A stretch of DNA of 64,000 bases from Halomonas sp. GFAJ-1 (GTDB lineage Bacteria > Pseudomonadota > Gammaproteobacteria > Pseudomonadales > Halomonadaceae). The DNA lies in assembly GCA_002966495.1 (NCBI GenBank), contig CP016490.1:1488001-1552000 (forward strand), given 5' to 3'. Position 1 is the stretch's first letter. Each line of letters begins with the position of its first letter. Under the pieces are notes generated by a model. It searched no databases, was not told where the DNA came from, and saw only the letters and a program-made list of their open reading frames with translations. Shown here in pieces: positions 34,627 through 42,434 of the stretch. A program made the translations under genes and the position numbers.

Positions 34627-35556
34627 TTAGTCGTTAAACCGTAAGCTGTAAACATAGGCGGCTACTAAGTGAACACGCTCTTCACCGATATAGGCAGCCT
34701 GTGCTGGCATGTGACCATTACGGCCATTACGTAGCGTTTGACGAACCGAATCTGCAACGCTTTGGCCAGGCGCTTGATAGAGCCAAATATCGTTGGTCAG
34801 GTTGGGCGCGCCGAGCGCAGTGTTGCCGGTGCCATTAGGCGCGTGGCAAGCCGCACAAACCGCCATATAAGTGCTTTCACCGCTGTCAGCTCGCTCAGCA
34901 TCATGCTCTAGGCTGGATAACGCTAGAACGTACTGGGTGAGGTTCTCAATGTTATTCTCACCTAGCTGCTGCCACGAGGGCATCAGACCGTTACGACCAT
35001 GGTTCAGGGTGGCTAGAATATTTTCAGGCTCTCCACCGTACAGCCAGTCGTCATTGGTCAAGTTCGGGAAGCCGTAACCACCCTGAGCGTTGGAACCATG
35101 GCATACAGCGCAGTTATTCTGATAGATACGCTCTGCTACCTGCATGGCATCGTCATCTCTTGCTAGTTCAGGAATAGGGACTTCCTGATACTGGGCAAAA
35201 ATTGGCGTGAAGCGTTCCTGAGCGTCGGCCACTTCCTGCTCCCACTGGCTCTCCTGGGACCAGCCCAAAATGCCGGCGTAGTTACCCAGTCCTGGGTAAA
35301 GAACCAAGTATCCGAGCGCAAATACAACTGTTAGAACAAATAGCTGGAACCACCACTTAGGTAGTGGATTGTCGTACTCTTCAATGCCATCAGCTGCGTG
35401 ACCTGTAGTCTCAACATTGCCGTCAGCGTCTGGAATCTTATCGGTACGGCGGTTGGACATTAAAATCCAAACGCTTAGAGCGATAGTGCCCAGCGTGATG
35501 ACAATAATCCAGGCACTCCAGAAGCTGGATAGGGAGTCACCCCATAAATTATTCAT
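34627..35556 (-). CDS. ccoP: cbb3-type cytochrome c oxidase subunit III, dihaem CcoP
   Basis: CcoP is a membrane-anchored dihaem cytochrome c that passes electrons to CcoO. The 309-residue protein has an N-terminal helix (FWSAWIIVITLGTIALSVWIL), the CcoP segment DNPLPKWWFQLFVLTVVFALGYLVLYPGLG split between loop and second helix, and two haem sites, CAVCHGS and CAACHAP. Each is followed by a methionine ligand region (MPSW, MPAQ). It overlaps ccoQ by 4 bp and ends the ccoNOQP operon. Confidence 0.96.
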   Translation of the reverse strand: MNNLWGDSLSSFWSAWIIVITLGTIALSVWILMSNRRTDKIPDADGNVETTGHAADGIEEYDNPLPKWWFQLFVLTVVFALGYLVLYPGLGNYAGILGWSQESQWEQEVADAQERFTPIFAQYQEVPIPELARDDDAMQVAERIYQNNCAVCHGSNAQGGYGFPNLTNDDWLYGGEPENILATLNHGRNGLMPSWQQLGENNIENLTQYVLALSSLEHDAERADSGESTYMAVCAACHAPNGTGNTALGAPNLTNDIWLYQAPGQSVADSVRQTLRNGRNGHMPAQAAYIGEERVHLVAAYVYSLRFND

Positions 35557-35774
35557 CTGTTTTTATCTCCCCTGTCGTGGCGGGAATCTGCTTCGCGATC
35601 AGGCGAAGCATGCTGATCACTGGCTGTTTGCTTATCACTGTCGTCGGCGAATGGCAGGTTGGCTGCTTCGTCAAAGTCTGGTTTACGTCGCTTTGAGTAG
35701 GACCAAACAAAAATGCCTATAAAAGCGATAATCAAAAACAGCGTAATAAGACCGCGGAAAGTTCCCGTATCCAT
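35553..35774 (-). CDS. ccoQ: cbb3-type cytochrome oxidase subunit CcoQ
   Basis: This 73-residue protein has one helix (GLITLFLIIAFIGIFVWSYS), then KRRKPDFDEAANLPFADD, the usual CcoQ/FixQ ending, and an extra polar tail rich in Asp and Ser. CcoQ stabilises the complex. It lies 3 bp after ccoO and overlaps ccoP by 4 bp. Confidence 0.93.
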   Translation of the reverse strand: MDTGTFRGLITLFLIIAFIGIFVWSYSKRRKPDFDEAANLPFADDSDKQTASDQHASPDREADSRHDRGDKNR

Positions 35775-35777
35775 AGC

Positions 35778-36395
35778 TTAGCGAGTGCCCTCAAGCACAG
35801 TTCCTAGTTGCTGCAGGTAGGCGACCAGCGCAGTGATTTCCTGCTGACCTCGAACGTCTGCAGTAGCCGTGGCGATGTCCTCATCAGTGTAAGGCACGCC
35901 TAGTCGACGCAGGGTACGCATTTTAGCTGGGGTAGCGTCGCCATCAAGGGTGCGCTCAAACAGCCAAGGGTAAGCCGGCATAATAGACTCTGGCACCACA
36001 TCGCGGGGGTTATACATGTGTGCACGGTGCCAGTCATCGCTGTAGCGGCCACCGACGCGTGCTAGATCTGGGCCAGTACGCTTAGAGCCCCACAGGAAGT
36101 TGTGCTCGTACACTTCCTCACCGGCAACGTTATAGTGGCCGTAACGCTCGGTTTCTGCACGGAAAGGGCGCACCATTTGCGAGTGGCAGCCTACGCAGCC
36201 CTCACGACGGTAAATATCACGCCCTTCCAGTTCCAGTGCGGTTAAGGGGCGTAGCCCCTCAACAGGTTCGGTGGTGTCTTTTTGAAAGAACAGTGGAACC
36301 ACCTCAGCCAAGCCGCCAAAGCTGATCGCAACCAGGATCAACACGGCGAGCAGGCCAACGTTCTTTTCGACAATCTCGTGTTTCATTGGTCTCAA
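35778..36395 (-). CDS. ccoO: cbb3-type cytochrome c oxidase subunit II, monohaem CcoO
   Basis: CcoO is the monohaem cytochrome c subunit. The 205-residue protein has an N-terminal membrane helix (VGLLAVLILVAISFGGLAEVVPLFF), the haem site CVGCHSQMVRPF near residue 67, and GSKRTGPDLARVGGRYSDDWH. The probable methionine ligand lies in VVPESIMPAYPWL. It lies 10 bp after ccoN in the same operon. Confidence 0.97.
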   Translation of the reverse strand: MRPMKHEIVEKNVGLLAVLILVAISFGGLAEVVPLFFQKDTTEPVEGLRPLTALELEGRDIYRREGCVGCHSQMVRPFRAETERYGHYNVAGEEVYEHNFLWGSKRTGPDLARVGGRYSDDWHRAHMYNPRDVVPESIMPAYPWLFERTLDGDATPAKMRTLRRLGVPYTDEDIATATADVRGQQEITALVAYLQQLGTVLEGTR

Positions 36396-36405
36396 CTTCC
36401 CCGAT

Positions 36406-37830
36406 TTAAGCGGCTTGCGGCGCTGGTTGGCTGATAGCTTCGCGGCGTTTCACGGTCATATAAACGTTATATGCCATAAGCAGCATGCCTACGATCCAGA
36501 AGAGGCCACCAATCAAGCGAACAAAGTAGCCGGGGCCACTGGCTTCAACCGATTCAATGAAGGTGTACATCAGGGTGCCATCGGCGTTAATTGCACGCCA
36601 CATTAAGCCCTGCATGATGCCGTTCACCCACATGGCGGCGATGTAGAGTACGGTGCCGATAGTGGCTAGCCAGAAGTGCACTGCGATCAGGCTTATGGAA
36701 TGCATTTCAGTGCGACCAAACAGGCGAGGAATCAGGTGGTACATAGAGCCAATGGTGATCATGGCAACCCAGCCAAGCGCGCCAGAGTGTACGTGACCAA
36801 TGGTCCAGTCAGTATAGTGAGAGAGCGCGTTAACGGTCTTAATCGCCATCATCGGACCTTCAAAGGTCGACATGCCGTAGAACGAAAGCGCCACGACCAG
36901 GAACCGCAGGGTAGGGTCAGTACGCAATTTATGCCAAGCACCTGACAGGGTCATCATGCCGTTAATCATGCCGCCCCATGAGGGTGCCAGCAGAATAATC
37001 GACATAATCATACCCAGCGACTGCGCCCAGTTGGGCAGCGCGGTGTAGTGGAGGTGGTGCGGGCCTGCCCACATGTAAATCATAATCAGCGCCCAAAAAT
37101 GGACGATGGAGAGGCGATAAGAGTAGATCGGCCGCTCAGCCTGCTTGGGTACGAAGTAGTACATCATGCCCAAGAAACCTGCAGTCAAGAAAAAGCCAAC
37201 CGCGTTATGGCCATACCACCACTGCACCATGGCATCTATTGCGCCTGCGTAAATAGACGTGGAGTACATTGGGGTGACCGGGATGGCGGCATTATTGACG
37301 ATATGCAGCACGGCAACCGTAATAATAAACGCAGCAAAGAACCAGTTAGCCACGTAGATATGCGACGTGGTTCGCTTCTTAATCGTCATTAAGAAGACAA
37401 TCGCGTAGCTAATCCAGACAACGGCAATCAAAATATTGATTGGCCACTCAAGCTCTGCATACTCTTTGGTCGTGGTATAGCCTAGTGGCAAAGTGACCAC
37501 GGCAGAAAGGATGACCGCCTGCCAACCCCAAAAAGTAAATGCGGCAAGCTTGTCAGAGAAAAGGCGTGTCTGACAGGTGCGCTGAACAACGTAGTACGAT
37601 GTCGCAAATAGCGCCGAGCCACCAAAGGCGAAAATTACGGCGTTAGTGTGTAACGGGCGTAGACGCCCGAAGCTCGTCCAAGGTAATCCGAGGTTCAGTT
37701 GCGGCCAAACCAGCTGTGCGGCGAGGATGACACCAACGGTCATACCTACGATGCCCCACACAACGGTCATAATCGCAAACTGCCGAACCACCTTGTAGTT
37801 ATAGGTCGGGTGTTCCAGTGCTGTGCTCAT
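36406..37830 (-). CDS. ccoN: cbb3-type cytochrome c oxidase subunit I, CcoN
   Basis: CcoN is the catalytic, haem-copper subunit that reduces oxygen and pumps protons. The 474-residue protein has 12 membrane helices. Metal-ligand histidines are visible in LRPLHTNAVIFAFGG, WWYGHNAVGFFLTAGFLGMM, YMWAGPHHLHYTALPNWAQ and the DWTIGHVHSGALGW pair. No subunit II CuA site exists in this type. It is the first gene of ccoNOQP. An FNR-like box at 37900-37913 with a well-placed -10 lies upstream. Only one ccoNOQP set is present in the window. Confidence 0.97.
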   Translation of the reverse strand: MSTALEHPTYNYKVVRQFAIMTVVWGIVGMTVGVILAAQLVWPQLNLGLPWTSFGRLRPLHTNAVIFAFGGSALFATSYYVVQRTCQTRLFSDKLAAFTFWGWQAVILSAVVTLPLGYTTTKEYAELEWPINILIAVVWISYAIVFLMTIKKRTTSHIYVANWFFAAFIITVAVLHIVNNAAIPVTPMYSTSIYAGAIDAMVQWWYGHNAVGFFLTAGFLGMMYYFVPKQAERPIYSYRLSIVHFWALIMIYMWAGPHHLHYTALPNWAQSLGMIMSIILLAPSWGGMINGMMTLSGAWHKLRTDPTLRFLVVALSFYGMSTFEGPMMAIKTVNALSHYTDWTIGHVHSGALGWVAMITIGSMYHLIPRLFGRTEMHSISLIAVHFWLATIGTVLYIAAMWVNGIMQGLMWRAINADGTLMYTFIESVEASGPGYFVRLIGGLFWIVGMLLMAYNVYMTVKRREAISQPAPQAA

Positions 37831-37899
37831 TTCATGTTCCCATCGAACGCGGTTAGGGGGTAACCCGTGGCATTTTGCACGGATGCGGCCACCCGCTTG

Positions 37900-37913
37900 A
37901 TGATGCAGGTCAA
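37900..37913 (-). promoter_or_regulatory. FNR/Anr-type box upstream of ccoN
   Basis: Read on the minus strand the site is TTGACCTGCATCAT, matching TTGATNNNNATCAA at eight of ten fixed positions and sharing CTGCATCA with the hemN box. A CAAAAT at 37877-37872 lies at the expected -10 if the box is centred at -41.5. The implied start site is about 35 bp before the ccoN ATG. Confidence 0.6.
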
Positions 37914-37991
37914 GATCCAGTCGCGATTCTAGCGCAGCAGCGCCTCAAGCTGAACAAGCCAATTGGAATAACACGGAATTACTAGGAGTGC

Positions 37992-38762
37992 ATGGTGTCT
38001 CTTTACGCTGAGTTGGGTTTCGTTAACATTGGGCCAGATGAGTTGCCCAGTGTCATTAGTAGCGGCACTAAACAGCGGTTTATAGTGGATGGTTATGGGC
38101 CTTTAGCGATTTCGGGCATTCCAAAATATGGCCGAATATTGTTTGCTCATGGCGCGGGTGCCGGGCACTTGTCAGATTTTATGCGTCAATTTGTCGCGAC
38201 GCTGGCAGGCCATGGATTGCAGGTGCTGGCTATTGATTTCCCTTACATGCAGCAAGTTTACGAGCAAGGAAAACGCCGCCCGCCACCCCCTGTTAAGCAA
38301 ACCCTGGCCCACTTTAGCGCTTGGTATGAGTTGCTGCATCCGCTAGGGGAAACTCCCTTGTGGGTCGGTGGGAAGTCAATGGGCGGCCGTATTGCCTCTA
38401 TGTTTGCCAGTGAGGCTTTCACGAGTGGGCATGCAAACAGTCAAAATGGTTGCCCTGGTGTTGTTGTCGCAGGTTACCCTTTTCACCCGCCCAGGCAGCC
38501 CCAGAAGCTTCGCGTGACGCACTTTTCGTCTATTAGCTGCCCAATGTTGATTCTCCAGGGCGAGCGGGACCCGTTTGGTAGTGTGGGAGAGGTGGCCGGT
38601 TGCTCACTCCCCGCCACTGCCCAGCTAATGTGGCTACAGGATGGGGATCACGATTTTAAGCCGCGCCGCGCTTCTGGGTTAAAACATACGATTTTGATTG
38701 ACGAAGCAGCCACTCATGCGGCATTCTTCGTCCGCGCTCACCACACGGTAGCGGCAGGATGA
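37992..38762 (+). CDS. Alpha/beta-fold hydrolase, TEX30/KANL3-like
   Basis: The 256-residue protein has the alpha/beta-hydrolase layout: ILFAHGAGAGHLSDFM near the oxyanion region, the nucleophile elbow GGKSMGGRIASM (Ser near 123), LILQGERDPFG with the probable acidic residue, and LQDGDHDFKPRRASG with the catalytic His. This combination is that of the TEX30/KANL3-like (COG3571) group, whose substrate is unknown. The ATG follows AGGAG. It is divergent from ccoN and followed by the tRNA cluster. Confidence 0.82.
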   Translation: MVSLYAELGFVNIGPDELPSVISSGTKQRFIVDGYGPLAISGIPKYGRILFAHGAGAGHLSDFMRQFVATLAGHGLQVLAIDFPYMQQVYEQGKRRPPPPVKQTLAHFSAWYELLHPLGETPLWVGGKSMGGRIASMFASEAFTSGHANSQNGCPGVVVAGYPFHPPRQPQKLRVTHFSSISCPMLILQGERDPFGSVGEVAGCSLPATAQLMWLQDGDHDFKPRRASGLKHTILIDEAATHAAFFVRAHHTVAAG

Positions 38763-38803
38763 GTAACGTATTGGTTTGAATCAAAAGATTTAAACACGAT
38801 GTA

Positions 38804-38831
38804 TTGACATTCAGCCATACTTCTGTAGAAT
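38804..38831 (+). promoter_or_regulatory. Sigma-70-type promoter of the tRNA cluster
   Basis: A perfect -35 TTGACA (38804-38809) and TAGAAT (38826-38831) are separated by 16 bp and sit about 20 bp upstream of the first tRNA. It is a strong promoter, as expected for stable RNA. Confidence 0.8.
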
Positions 38832-38850
38832 GCAGCGCCACGTGACCAGC

Positions 38851-38926
38851 GGGCGGTTAGCTCAGTTGGGAGAGCACCAGCCTTACAAGCTGGGGGTCAC
38901 TGGTTCGAACCCAGTACCGCCCACCA
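38851..38926 (+). tRNA. tRNA-Val (TAC)
   Basis: A 76-nt tRNA with encoded CCA. Acceptor GGGCGGT pairs with ACCGCCC. The anticodon arm is CCAGC-CTTACAA-GCTGG with anticodon TAC. The T-arm has GGTTCGAACCC. It is first in a five-tRNA cluster. Confidence 0.96.
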
Positions 38927-38974
38927 TTTATTTGGTGCCTGGAAGCGTAAAGCAGTACTAATTGATGTAGAAGT

Positions 38975-39051
38975 GGACCGGTAGTTCAGTTGGTTAGAAT
39001 GCCGGCCTGTCACGCCGGAGGTCGCGAGTTCGAGTCTCGTCCGGTCCGCCA
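38975..39051 (+). tRNA. tRNA-Asp (GTC), copy 1
   Basis: A 77-nt tRNA with encoded CCA. Acceptor GGACCGG pairs with CCGGTCC. The anticodon loop CTGTCAC sits within GCCGGC...GCCGGA, giving anticodon GTC. The T-loop has AGTTCGAGTCT. It is identical to copies 2 and 3. Confidence 0.96.
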
Positions 39052-39086
39052 TCATCAGTCTGTATTGTAATTAGTTGTCGTTAAGT

Positions 39087-39163
39087 GGACCGGTAGTTCA
39101 GTTGGTTAGAATGCCGGCCTGTCACGCCGGAGGTCGCGAGTTCGAGTCTCGTCCGGTCCGCCA
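39087..39163 (+). tRNA. tRNA-Asp (GTC), copy 2
   Basis: Identical in sequence to copy 1 and separated from it by 35 bp of unrelated spacer. The CCA end is encoded. Confidence 0.96.
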
Positions 39164-39211
39164 CGATAACGTAAGAAATTGAAGTGTTAAGCACACTTGC
39201 TTAAATACTTT

Positions 39212-39287
39212 GGGCGGTTAGCTCAGTTGGGAGAGCACCAGCCTTACAAGCTGGGGGTCACTGGTTCGAACCCAGTACCGCCCACCA
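39212..39287 (+). tRNA. tRNA-Val (TAC), copy 2
   Basis: Identical in sequence to the first tRNA-Val of the cluster; anticodon TAC, CCA encoded. Confidence 0.96.
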
Positions 39288-39332
39288 TTTAAAAGCATTT
39301 TTCGCAGTTAAATGGTTTTAGTGCCTTGATGT

Positions 39333-39409
39333 GGACCGGTAGTTCAGTTGGTTAGAATGCCGGCCTGTCACGCCGGAGGTCGCGAGTTCGAGTCTCGTCC
39401 GGTCCGCCA
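39333..39409 (+). tRNA. tRNA-Asp (GTC), copy 3
   Basis: The third identical tRNA-Asp copy and the last of the cluster. It is followed by the terminator at 39463-39495. Confidence 0.96.
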
Positions 39410-39462
39410 GTCAAGTTGCACTTGTGTTGCAGTTAATACATCGGCTAAAGCCGAACGAATTT

Positions 39463-39495
39463 AAAAAAGCCCGGATCATCGATCCGGGCTTTTTG
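39463..39495. terminator. Strong bidirectional terminator after the tRNA cluster and glcG
   Basis: AGCCCGGATC (39468-39477), the loop ATC and GATCCGGGCT (39481-39490) form a 10-bp stem flanked by A-run and T-run. It can end the tRNA transcript on the plus strand and the glc operon on the minus strand. Confidence 0.9.
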
Positions 39496-39554
39496 TTGCG
39501 TGCAGTTTAATTTCGTATGGTTATTGCGTGCAGCATAGAGGCTGCACGCTGGCA

Positions 39555-39956
39555 TCAGGCAATCGCGCTCACGCCTGCCTTGGCAACTTGCACATCCTGG
39601 TCAGGCTTGACGCCTGAAATGCCTACAGCGCCCACCACATGGCCATCTACCGTGATGGGTACACCGCCTGATAACAAGCCCTGAAGCGGGGCAGAAATAA
39701 ACGCGGTACGGCCGCCGTTGATCATCTCCTCGAAAACCTGGGTTTCTTTGCGGCCAAGTGCGGCGCTGCGTGCTTTTTGCGTGGCAACATCAGCACTAAA
39801 AGGAGCAGCGCCATCTAAACGGCGGAGTGCCAAAAGGTGGCCGCCGTCGTCGGTAACTGCAATGGTAACGGGCCAGCCGTTGCTGTCAGCTTCTTTCTGG
39901 GCGGCGTCTAGTACGGTAATGACGTCAGCTTGACCGAGAATTGATTTGGTTTGCAT
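39555..39956 (-). CDS. glcG: GlcG/HbpS family protein of the glycolate operon
   Basis: The 133-residue protein has the GlcG/HbpS (DUF336) pattern: AQKEADSNGWPVTIAVTDDGGHLLALRRLDGA near the N-terminus, ATQKARSAALGRKE, and GGVPITVDGHVVGAVGISGVKPDQD near the C-terminus. The family includes a haem-binding extracellular protein, but the role of GlcG in glycolate use is unclear. It lies 79 bp after glcF, as in E. coli, where glcG follows glcF. AAGGAG precedes its ATG. Confidence 0.9.
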   Translation of the reverse strand: MQTKSILGQADVITVLDAAQKEADSNGWPVTIAVTDDGGHLLALRRLDGAAPFSADVATQKARSAALGRKETQVFEEMINGGRTAFISAPLQGLLSGGVPITVDGHVVGAVGISGVKPDQDVQVAKAGVSAIA

Positions 39957-40035
39957 GAAAAACTCCTTTTTATTAAGGGGGGGGAGTGCCGCGCAGCCAG
40001 CCAGGCGTGGCTGTCACGGCAGAATAAGTTAGCGG

Positions 40036-41268
40036 TTATACCAGCGCGGCATCAACCACTTCCACCCAGTGGCGAACCGGGGTGCGGTTGGCGCTGGCAA
40101 GGTGTGTTTGGCAGCCAATGTTAGCAGTTACAATGACTTCTGGGTTACCTGCTTCCAGCGCATTTAACTTGTTGTCCCGTAATTGGGTAGCTAGCTCCGG
40201 CTGGGTAACCGAGTAAGTGCCTGCTGAACCGCAGCAAAGATGGCTATCTTTGACGGGTGTGAGTGCAAAGCCTAGCTTGCTGAGTACGCCCTCAACTGCG
40301 CCGTTGAGCTTTTGCGCATGCTGTAGGGTGCAGGGGCAGTGAAAGGCTAGGCGCTGGTGCTCTTTAAGCTTGAGTTGCTCAAGCGGTTCGTCGCGCAGTA
40401 CTTCAACGAGGTCTTTCGCCAGCGCGCTGACCCTTTGGGCTTTATCGGCATACGTGGGGTCATCTTTGAGCATGTCACCATACTCTTTGACGAAAGCGCC
40501 GCAGCCGCTAGCAGTTTGCACAATCGCTTCTACGCCCTGTTCGATATGTGGCCACCAGGCGTCGATGTTAGTACGCATGCGAGTGCGACCGTCGTCTTGG
40601 GCATTTAAGTGAAAATCGATGGCCCCACAGCAGCCAGCTTCGCTGATGGGCGTTACGCTAATGCCCAAACGATCCAATAAGCGCGCTGTGGCCGCGTTAG
40701 TGTTGGGCGAAAGGCCGGGTTGAACGCAGCCCTCTAATATCAGCACTTTTCGCTCATGGCGCTGGCTGTCGGGGCGCTGGCCAGCATCCACGGGGGCGGG
40801 GGGCATTTTGCTGCGCAGTTTGCCGGGTACCAGTGGCTTAAAGGTTTGCCCTAATTTTAGCAGCGCTTTGAAGCGCTTGGGTTCCACCAGCATTTTGCGC
40901 AGGGCATAACGCTGGGCGCGCTCTGAGGCCGAGCGTGGCACACGACGCTCAATTTCAGCGCGGCCAATATCAAGCAGTTTGTGGTACTCAACCCCAGAAG
41001 GGCAGGTGGTTTCACAGTTGCGGCAGGTGAGGCAGCGGTCTAAGTGAAGGCGTGTCTCTTCGGTGACTTGATCATCGTCATCGCGACTTTCAAGTAGCTC
41101 CTTCATTAAGTAAATGCGCCCACGGGGGCCATCGCGCTCATCGCCCAGCAGTTGGTAAGTGGGGCAAGTGGCGTTGCAAAAACCGCAGTGCACGCAGGTG
41201 CGCAGAATACGCTCAGCTTCCTGAATATGCGGTTTTTGAAGGTCCGCGTCAGTAAAATTCGTCTGCAT
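40036..41268 (-). CDS. glcF: Glycolate oxidase iron-sulfur subunit GlcF
   Basis: GlcF is the Fe-S electron-transfer subunit of the glycolate dehydrogenase complex GlcDEF. The 410-residue protein has two ferredoxin motifs, CVHCGFCNATCP and CLTCRNCETTCP, within residues 25-100. Two CCG (DUF224) domains follow, with GCCGAIDFHL near residue 215 and HLCCGSAGTYS near residue 350. It lies 14 bp after glcE in the same operon. Confidence 0.95.
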   Translation of the reverse strand: MQTNFTDADLQKPHIQEAERILRTCVHCGFCNATCPTYQLLGDERDGPRGRIYLMKELLESRDDDDQVTEETRLHLDRCLTCRNCETTCPSGVEYHKLLDIGRAEIERRVPRSASERAQRYALRKMLVEPKRFKALLKLGQTFKPLVPGKLRSKMPPAPVDAGQRPDSQRHERKVLILEGCVQPGLSPNTNAATARLLDRLGISVTPISEAGCCGAIDFHLNAQDDGRTRMRTNIDAWWPHIEQGVEAIVQTASGCGAFVKEYGDMLKDDPTYADKAQRVSALAKDLVEVLRDEPLEQLKLKEHQRLAFHCPCTLQHAQKLNGAVEGVLSKLGFALTPVKDSHLCCGSAGTYSVTQPELATQLRDNKLNALEAGNPEVIVTANIGCQTHLASANRTPVRHWVEVVDAALV

Positions 41269-41282
41269 GTCAGCTCTCCTGA

Positions 41283-42383
41283 TTAAAACGCCGCATAAAG
41301 ACGACCGGGGTTGAAAATGCCATGGGCATCCAGCTCCGCCTTCAGGTTGCGATGGTACTTTTCAACCACTGAGTTGAGCGGAGTAAACGGCGACTCTGCC
41401 CCCCCATTGGCGTGGGGAGTATAACAAGTGGCGTGTCCGCCTGCGGCGCGGCAAGCCGCGCGCAGGGTGTCTGCGTCGAGGTGGGTTTTCACCCAGCGCT
41501 GGCTGCCGCCCCAGTCATAGAAAATGTCATCCTCAGCAATATCTAGCGCCAAACGGGGGGTGTGGGGCGGTAGTGATAACCGCCACAGCGCCTGCCCTTC
41601 GCCAAGGGTGAAAAATTCGTGCTGATGATCGCGCAGCTGCTGCCAAAATTCTGCGGAAAGGGCTTCGCCACCTAACCGTTCTTGAGTGGCGTTAACAGAG
41701 CTTATACCGCCTTCTAGGCGAATAAATAGCTCACCTGCGCGCCACGCGGCGGCGGTGATGGGTAACGGCTGACGGCCAAGTTCTGAGAGCTTGTTCAGCG
41801 CGTCGTCTAGTCCCATGGTAAGGCGAAGGCTGTGGCTGGCGTTGGGGATTGGCAGTACCTTAAATGAGATATCCGCTAGCACCCCGAGCGTGCCCTGGGC
41901 GCCGGCCATCAGGCGCGACAAGTCGTAACCCGCTACATTTTTCATTACCTCGCCACCAAAGCGCAGTAGTTTGCCTTCTTGGGTGATCACCCGGGTGCCC
42001 AGTACAAAATCTCGAGCAGCGCCTGCCCAGGGTCGGCGTGGGCCAGAGAGTCCGGTGGCCACGGCGCCGCCGATGGTGCTGGCCTCACTGAACATGGGCG
42101 GTTCAAAGGCCAGCATCTGATTGTGTTCAGCAAGTGCTGCGTTGAGTGCGCTTAAGCGTGTGCCCGCGCGGGCAGTCACCACCAGCTCTACGGGGTCGTA
42201 CGACACTATGCCGCTGTGGGCGGCTATGTTGAGTGCTTTACCTTCTACCGGGCGACCATAAAAGGCGCGGGAGTCGCCCGCCACAATGCGCAGCGGCGTT
42301 CGCTCAGCGTAGGCGCTGCGCACTTGTTCGCACAGCTCGGCAGCAATGTCCTGGTCGGCAGCGTTAATCGCTAGTTCGGTCAT
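41283..42383 (-). CDS. glcE: Glycolate oxidase FAD-binding subunit GlcE
   Basis: GlcE is the second flavoprotein subunit of glycolate dehydrogenase. The 366-residue protein has an FAD-binding type 4 domain with PLRIVAGDSRAFYG, VVTARAGTRLSALNAALAE, PPMFSEASTIGGAVATGLSG and RFGGEVMKNVAGYDLSRLMAG. It is shorter than GlcD, as usual, and ends GIFNPGRLYAAF. It lies about 50 bp after glcD. Confidence 0.94.
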   Translation of the reverse strand: MTELAINAADQDIAAELCEQVRSAYAERTPLRIVAGDSRAFYGRPVEGKALNIAAHSGIVSYDPVELVVTARAGTRLSALNAALAEHNQMLAFEPPMFSEASTIGGAVATGLSGPRRPWAGAARDFVLGTRVITQEGKLLRFGGEVMKNVAGYDLSRLMAGAQGTLGVLADISFKVLPIPNASHSLRLTMGLDDALNKLSELGRQPLPITAAAWRAGELFIRLEGGISSVNATQERLGGEALSAEFWQQLRDHQHEFFTLGEGQALWRLSLPPHTPRLALDIAEDDIFYDWGGSQRWVKTHLDADTLRAACRAAGGHATCYTPHANGGAESPFTPLNSVVEKYHRNLKAELDAHGIFNPGRLYAAF

Positions 42384-42434
42384 GGTGATTCCTAATGATT
42401 ATTTTCCTAGTGATGGTGATAACTAGGCGCCGCC

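Noticed and set aside
37898..37914. TTGA-N9-TCAA read directly as an FNR box upstream of ccoN on the plus strand
   Set aside because: The spacing is wrong for FNR. The better match is the overlapping minus-strand site TTGACCTGCATCAT, which is listed instead.
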